64,000 bases of DNA, from NCBI RefSeq assembly GCF_001427225.1, contig NZ_LMFH01000001.1, forward strand, positions 492,207-556,206, given 5' to 3'. The stretch is from Lysobacter sp. Root494 (GTDB taxonomy: Bacteria; Pseudomonadota; Gammaproteobacteria; Xanthomonadales; Xanthomonadaceae). The notes under the pieces are model-generated. The model was not told where the DNA came from. It was given only the letters and a program-made list of their open reading frames with translations, and did not search any database. The translations under genes were made by a program, and so were the position numbers. How positions within the stretch are numbered: the first letter of the stretch is position 1; each line of letters opens with the position of its first letter. Positions 59,790-64,000 of the stretch are shown piece after piece.

Positions 59790-60611
59790 TCAGCCGCCGG
59801 TCGTAGCCTTCGCGCGTTCCATCGCGATCAGGTGATCGGCGATGCGAACCTTGTCCTCCCAGCCCTTGCCGCCGGTGACGCGGTACTTGCCGTCGATCAC
59901 GAGCGTGGGCGTGCTGGAGACCCCGCTGCGCATCATGAACTGCTTGCCACGATTCACCTTCGAGGCGACCGCGAAGCTGTTCATCGCGGCAAGGAATTGC
60001 GCGGCATTCGCCCCATAGCCGGCGTAGAAGTTCGCGATCTTCTGCTCGTCGGGCTTGTCGCCTTCGCCGGGCATGGCGTGGGTCACGTGGATCGCGTTGA
60101 TGAGTGCGTCATGCGTGCGCTTGACCAGCCCCATCGACTCGGCGACGTAGTAGCTCTTGGCGTACGGATTCCATTCCGGGCCGAACGGCGCCGGCACGTA
60201 GGTGAAGCGCACGTCGGCCGGCAGCTTCTTTTCCCAGTCGCTCACGACCGGATGGAAGCTGGCGCAGGCGGGGCACACGTAACCGAACACTTCCACCACC
60301 TCGATCTTGCCGTCGAGCGGCTGGTACGGCTGGCCACCGGCGATTTCCTCGTAGTCGGTACCCGCGACCGGGGCGGGGCCTTGCGGCGGGACGATCGGAT
60401 TGTTGTTGGGGGCCTCGGGTTCTGCAGTTACTGGAGCAGTGGCGGGTGCGGCCTCCGTGGCTGGCGCGGCAGCGGCGGTGCTGGCAGGAGCCGGCGTCGG
60501 GGTCGTGGCAGCTGGCGCAGCGGCGGGAGCTGCGGCTTCGGGAGCCTGTTGTTGCGAGCAGGCGGCCAGAGTCAGCAAAGCGAGAAGCAGTGAAGTCAGG
60601 CGCAAGTTCAT
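59790..60611 (-). CDS. DsbA-type thiol-disulfide oxidoreductase, lipoprotein form
   Basis: A 273-residue protein. The signal NLRLTSLLLALLTLAAC has a lipobox with Cys18. Residues 22-80 are an Ala/Pro/Thr linker. The DsbA/thioredoxin domain follows with active site Cys113-Pro-Ala-Cys116 (VFGYVCPACASFHPVV) and cis-Pro in STPTLVIDGKYRV. It would introduce disulfides in exported proteins while anchored to a membrane by lipid. Classical DsbA is soluble and short-linked, with CPHC; both the anchor and the CPAC site are deviations. The window has no dsbB. Confidence 0.92.
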   Translation of the reverse strand: MNLRLTSLLLALLTLAACSQQQAPEAAAPAAAPAATTPTPAPASTAAAAPATEAAPATAPVTAEPEAPNNNPIVPPQGPAPVAGTDYEEIAGGQPYQPLDGKIEVVEVFGYVCPACASFHPVVSDWEKKLPADVRFTYVPAPFGPEWNPYAKSYYVAESMGLVKRTHDALINAIHVTHAMPGEGDKPDEQKIANFYAGYGANAAQFLAAMNSFAVASKVNRGKQFMMRSGVSSTPTLVIDGKYRVTGGKGWEDKVRIADHLIAMERAKATTGG

Positions 60612-60790
60612 CGGGCGAAGTCTCTGCGGAGGAAGTGTGCGGCGCGATGCGCCGCGTGGACGGCAAGGATAGCCGCCGCGTTCGCGCCCCGGAAATGCAT
60701 TCGTCTGGCGGGGCCCGCCGCCTGGACGAAAAGAAAACGCCCGGCGGATGCCGGGCGATGCGATCAATGCGTACTTGGCAGTGCGCTGCT

Positions 60791-62113
60791 TCAGTACGGA
60801 CGCAGGTTGAGGATCGCCTGCAGCACCGAAGCGAGGATCACGTAGCTGCCGTCGTCGTAGCGGCCATAGCGGTAGCCGCGTCCGTAACCGTCTTCGTAAC
60901 CGCGCTGGAAGCCCTGGCGGAAGTAGTAGTTGTATTCGCCCTGGTTTACGTAATAGCCGTAGTAACCGTAATTCGCGTCCATGTAGGCAAAGTTGTTGCG
61001 GTAATCGTTGCGCCAGCCGTCGTAACGGTCGGCTTCACCGGCGCGGTAGCCCTGCTCGTAACCCTGCTGGACGGCCTGGCGCAGCAGGTCCGCCGCGTAG
61101 CGGTTCACTTCGTAATAGCGGCCGCCGCGCAGATAGCGATAGCTCGCCGGCGTGTAGTAGTACGGATCGTTGTAGTAGCTGTAGTTGCGCGAGTACCAGC
61201 GCTGCTGCAGTTCGCGCTGGCGCTGCCAGTAATGCTGCTGGTACTGGTACTGGCGCATGCGGCGATCGTGCTGCAGGGCAAGGATGCGCTGATGCTCCGC
61301 CGACCGGCGTGCGGCGGTTTCGCGCCGGTATTGCTCGGCACGCCGTTGCTGGATCGCGATGCGGCGCTGGCGCTCCTGCTCGGAGAGGCGCGCGCGATTT
61401 TCGCGGGCCTGCTCGACACGGGCTTGCTCGCGCCGATCATCATCGCGAAGCTCGTTGCGACGCCGGTCATCGAAACGGCGTGCCTGTTCGCGGCGCGCGT
61501 CGGCCTGCTGTTCGCGAGCGCGGCGTTGCACCGCTTCCATCGCGTTGCTGCGATCGCGGTTGCGGTCGAGATCGCGACGCTCGTCTTCGTGGCGGGCCAT
61601 TTGGCGCTGTTCGATCACGCGACGCTGCTGGTTCTCGCGCCATGCCTGTTCGCTGCGTTCGCGATCGCCGCGAACCTGGCGCTCGCGCGCGGCTTCGCGC
61701 ATGCGCTCCCGCTGCGCGCGCTGTTCGGATGCGCGCTGCATGGCCGCGTGGCGCTGCTCCGAGGCACGCGCCTGCGCGGCTTCGCTTTCGTTCCTGGCGC
61801 GATCGATCTGCGCACGCTGTTGTTGCTGGCGCTCGGCGTTTCGCGCCTGCACATCCTCGCGCTCGCGAACCTGCATTGCGCGGGCGTCGGGACGGGCCGG
61901 CGCGAAGCTCTCGTTGCGACGCTCGGGTGCGGCGCGTTGTGTTTCGTCGCGGGCCTTGCGCGCCTTGGCGCGGCCCTCGTCCTGGTGCTCCTGTTCGGTC
62001 TTGCGGTCGTGCTCGCGGGCAAACGCGGGGCTCGCCGTTCCGAGCGCCATCACCACGGCCATTGCGCTGCCCAGGACGCGTGTGCCCGGCAGCAGCCTCT
62101 TCATCGTCTTCAT
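60791..62113 (-). CDS. Arg/Gln-rich secreted helical protein with Tyr-rich tail
   Basis: A 440-residue protein with a signal peptide (VLGSAMAVVMALGTASPAFA). Residues about 40-280 are almost entirely R, E, Q, A and D (RASEQRHAAMQRASEQRAQRERMREAARERQ) and should form a long charged helix or coiled coil. Residues about 290-440 are rich in Tyr, Gly and Asn (YYNDPYYYTPASYRYLRGGRYYEVNRYAADLLRQAVQQGYEQGYRAG...YGYYGYYVNQGEYNYYFRQGFQRGYEDGYGRGYRYG) with a 'YxxGYxxG' repeat like that of poorly understood Xanthomonad/Burkholderia proteins. Possible periplasmic or outer-surface scaffold. ATG 62113 or 62104. Confidence 0.8.
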   Translation of the reverse strand: MKTMKRLLPGTRVLGSAMAVVMALGTASPAFAREHDRKTEQEHQDEGRAKARKARDETQRAAPERRNESFAPARPDARAMQVREREDVQARNAERQQQQRAQIDRARNESEAAQARASEQRHAAMQRASEQRAQRERMREAARERQVRGDRERSEQAWRENQQRRVIEQRQMARHEDERRDLDRNRDRSNAMEAVQRRAREQQADARREQARRFDDRRRNELRDDDRREQARVEQARENRARLSEQERQRRIAIQQRRAEQYRRETAARRSAEHQRILALQHDRRMRQYQYQQHYWQRQRELQQRWYSRNYSYYNDPYYYTPASYRYLRGGRYYEVNRYAADLLRQAVQQGYEQGYRAGEADRYDGWRNDYRNNFAYMDANYGYYGYYVNQGEYNYYFRQGFQRGYEDGYGRGYRYGRYDDGSYVILASVLQAILNLRPY

Positions 62114-62280
62114 TGCTTCCCACCTGCGGGTGCGACCCAACTGTCGCTGTGGGCAGTTAGCGACCGCGGCGCTTAATCCTTTCTGAGAATTCCGGGCGCG
62201 TGACGGGTGCGTTCAGCTGGGATAGGGCATGTCGCTCCGTGGTCGATCTCGACCTCGTACAGGCGCTGAAGCCGGATCGA

Positions 62281-62856
62281 TCAGGCAGCGCCGCTCAGGT
62301 GTTCGTACAGGATCACGCTGCCGACCACGATCAGGATCACGCCGCCGGCGATTTCCGCGCGCTTGCCGATGACCACGCCGAGCGCGCGGCCCAACATGAT
62401 GCCGAGTGTCACCATGGTGAAGGTGCACAGGCCGATCACGATCGCGACGACCGCGATGTGCACGTCGGCGAAGGCGAGGCCCACGCCGACCGCCATCGCA
62501 TCGATGCTGGTGGCCAGCCCGGCGAGGGCGAGCTTGAACACGCTGGCGTTTCCATCGCCGGCTTCGATCGCGTCAGCGTCTGCAGGCTGCAACGCCTGGT
62601 GAATCATGTGCAGCCCCAAGGCCACGAGCAGGCCGAAGGCGAGCCAGTGATCCCACGTTTCGATGAAGCGCGACGCCGCACTGCCCAGCAACCAGCCGAT
62701 CACCGGCGTGATCGCTTCGACCACGCCGAAAATAAGCCCCGCCCGGAGTGCCTGTGGCAGGCGCGGGCGCGTCATGGCCGCACCCTTGCCCACGGCGGCA
62801 GCGAAGGCGTCGGTCGACATGGCCAGACCGATGAGCAGGATCGAAAGCGGATTCAT
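62281..62856 (-). CDS. mntP: Manganese efflux pump MntP
   Basis: A 191-residue inner-membrane protein with six segments. Both conserved metal-binding motifs are present: [21 protein letters not shown] and [22 protein letters not shown] (Asp residues in helices 1 and 4). It exports Mn2+ from the cytoplasm. ATG 62856 is preceded by a TTG codon at 62859. No yybP-ykoY riboswitch was found in the 130 bases upstream, unlike the TerC-family gene at 40061. Confidence 0.95.
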   Translation of the reverse strand: MNPLSILLIGLAMSTDAFAAAVGKGAAMTRPRLPQALRAGLIFGVVEAITPVIGWLLGSAASRFIETWDHWLAFGLLVALGLHMIHQALQPADADAIEAGDGNASVFKLALAGLATSIDAMAVGVGLAFADVHIAVVAIVIGLCTFTMVTLGIMLGRALGVVIGKRAEIAGGVILIVVGSVILYEHLSGAA

Positions 62857-62985
62857 CAAGGCGCAACGGGAGCAAAAGGGCGGCCATGATCGCGCAGTGG
62901 CCGCATCGGCGCGATGACCGACTCGGGCGGCAAGCCCGGGGAACCCGGAGCCGCTAGGATGTGCGCCCCACGACGAGCCGCTGCC

Positions 62986-63435
62986 ATGTCACGAAACTCC
63001 AAAGCCCGCCGCGACGCGCGCAAGAAAAAGCAACCCAAGCGCCCGATCCGCCGCCTCGGTTCGCCGATCCAGCCGCATGCACAGCTCGAACTTGCCGACG
63101 GCAACACCGTCGGTGGCGCCGGCTGGCGCGATGGCGAATGGCTCACCGTGCCGGGCAGCCAGGTGGTTGCGCGTACGCAGAGCGCGGCGATGACGCTGGC
63201 GGTGCTCCGCCACATCGTCGCGTTGCAGGAGCGGGCCGGGCACGCGGTCAAGCTGACCTATTCGCCGGCGATGGAAACCGTCGCCACGCGTGAAGCCGAA
63301 GCGGCCGGGAAATCGCTCGAGGAGTACTTGCTAATGCTCGAGCAGGAACGTGCCCAGCGCGCCGCGCTCGACGACGAAGCCGGTGACGAAGACATGCCGG
63401 CGGAAACGGAAGATCTGCCCGCAGATCGCGAGTGA
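62986..63435 (+). CDS. Conserved hypothetical protein with basic N-terminus (149 aa)
   Basis: The first 25 residues are strongly basic ([22 protein letters not shown]). The centre ([53 protein letters not shown]) has a small beta/alpha pattern. The end is acidic ([21 protein letters not shown]). Charge segregation suggests nucleic-acid contact or self-association. No known family. A terminator follows. Confidence 0.75.
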   Translation: MSRNSKARRDARKKKQPKRPIRRLGSPIQPHAQLELADGNTVGGAGWRDGEWLTVPGSQVVARTQSAAMTLAVLRHIVALQERAGHAVKLTYSPAMETVATREAEAAGKSLEEYLLMLEQERAQRAALDDEAGDEDMPAETEDLPADRE

Positions 63436-63459
63436 TTGTTTCGATTTGCAGCACTGAAT

Positions 63460-63493
63460 AAAAAAAGCCGCCGGCAGCACCGACGGCTTTTTT
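63460..63493. terminator. Bidirectional Rho-independent terminator
   Basis: GCCG-c-CGG / CCG-a-CGGC with loop CAGCA, preceded by AAAAAAA and followed by TTTTTT. It lies between the convergent hypothetical gene and pepQ and works in both directions. Confidence 0.93.
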
Positions 63494-63505
63494 GTGCGCC
63501 CGGGA

Positions 63506-64000
63506 TCAGACCGCCGCGAATTGCTCACGCGTGAGATTGATCGGATCGCCGTCGGTGCAGACCACGTCGTCCTCGATGCGGATTCCGCCGAAGGGCTTGA
63601 ACGCGGCGACACGGTCCCAGTTGACGCTCGGGCCCAGTCCCTTGTCCTTGAGTTCCTCGAGCAGCATGTCGATGAAGTAGAGGCCCGGTTCAATGGTGAC
63701 TGCCATGCCGGGTTCGAGCACGCGGGTCAGGCGCAGGTAGGGATGTCCGGCCGGCTTGGGAAGCGTGCCGCCACGATCGCTTTCGGCGAAGCCGGCAACG
63801 TCATGCACCTGCAAGCCGATGCCGTGGCCGATGCCGTGCGGGAAGAACGCACTGCTCACGCCGGTTTCCACCGCGACTTCCGGCGTGACATTGATCAGCC
63901 GGAAGTCGTGGAGGATGCGCGCGATTGCCAGGTGCGCGTCGAGGTGCAGCTGCCTGTAATCGAAGCCCGCGCGCACCTGCGCGCACATCGCCTGCTGCGC
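63506..64000 (-). CDS. pepQ: Xaa-Pro dipeptidase PepQ (M24), C-terminal part only
   Basis: The frame is still open at the right edge (reads A-Q-Q-A-M-C-A-Q-V before the first codons), so the N-terminal part is outside the window. Seen here are the metal-binding motifs of the pita-bread fold: FPHGIGHGIGLQVHDVAGF (His ligand), VTIEPGLYF (Glu ligand) and FGGIRIEDDVV (Glu ligand). The arrangement agrees with PepQ/prolidase rather than PepP. It cleaves Xaa-Pro dipeptides in the cytoplasm. Ends before a bidirectional terminator. Confidence 0.93.
   Translation of the reverse strand, partial: AQQAMCAQVRAGFDYRQLHLDAHLAIARILHDFRLINVTPEVAVETGVSSAFFPHGIGHGIGLQVHDVAGFAESDRGGTLPKPAGHPYLRLTRVLEPGMAVTIEPGLYFIDMLLEELKDKGLGPSVNWDRVAAFKPFGGIRIEDDVVCTDGDPINLTREQFAAV

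Noticed and set aside
62857-62985. Second yybP-ykoY riboswitch upstream of mntP
   Set aside because: No GGGGAGTAG or GCAAGACC block in the minus-strand leader.

Overview
The window is a high-GC gammaproteobacterial chromosome segment, most likely from the Xanthomonadaceae (Lysobacter/Luteimonas/Stenotrophomonas side). The evidence is the lipB-lipA pair, a Prc protease of the long Xanthomonad type, a two-part vitamin B12-dependent ribonucleotide reductase, and many GTAG-headed palindromic repeats of the kind known from Stenotrophomonas and relatives. No phage, plasmid, insertion sequence, rRNA, tRNA or CRISPR array is visible.

Left part (1-21 kb), mostly core genes: lipB (cut by the left edge), lipA and prc; an Ada-type methyltransferase behind a chain of five hairpins; a run of small exporters (LysE, EamA, RarD) with Lrp and DinB genes; a four-gene ABC/HlyD efflux set on the minus strand; an M17 peptidase overlapping a HAD hydrolase; then a minus-strand envelope group (AI-2E permease, two small Xanthomonad proteins, YqjE- and YqjD-like proteins) and a DegP/DegQ protease.

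21-29 kb, surface-signalling group: a secreted Cys-rich protein, a lipobox-bearing autotransporter with a small secreted partner, a divergent CadC-like regulator carrying FlgO-like and TPR regions, and a TonB-dependent receptor. 29-33 kb holds the class II ribonucleotide reductase. A structured leader RNA precedes nrdJ, and the reductase is split into a large subunit and a CxxC tail subunit, with a lysine/alanine-rich histone H1-like gene between the halves.

33-40 kb looks like an accessory island. It has lower GC, small secreted proteins and lipoproteins, a UbiE-like methyltransferase, a variant cyclase fusion and two secreted proteins that each seem to carry two TonB C-terminal-like folds. 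The cargo is interleaved with GTAG dyads, two of which share an exact 31-bp core. At 40 kb a TerC-family transporter follows a recognisable yybP-ykoY manganese riboswitch. A second manganese exporter, mntP, lies near the right end.

41-64 kb mixes core and accessory genes: thioredoxin, a TMEM175 channel, a subtilisin-like protease behind an array of about 13 degenerate 21-bp repeats, a sodium/solute symporter, an AAG glycosylase and a DUF763 protein with a palindromic repeat inserted in frame. Next is the most intriguing group: a Tat-exported tyrosinase overlapping an asparagine-synthetase-like amide ligase that lacks a glutaminase domain, followed by a membrane DUF305 protein. The right end has ald with a divergent Lrp regulator, small lipoproteins, a LuxR-HTH/VOC fusion, dodecin, a lipoprotein DsbA, an Arg/Gln-rich secreted protein, mntP and the C-terminal part of pepQ.
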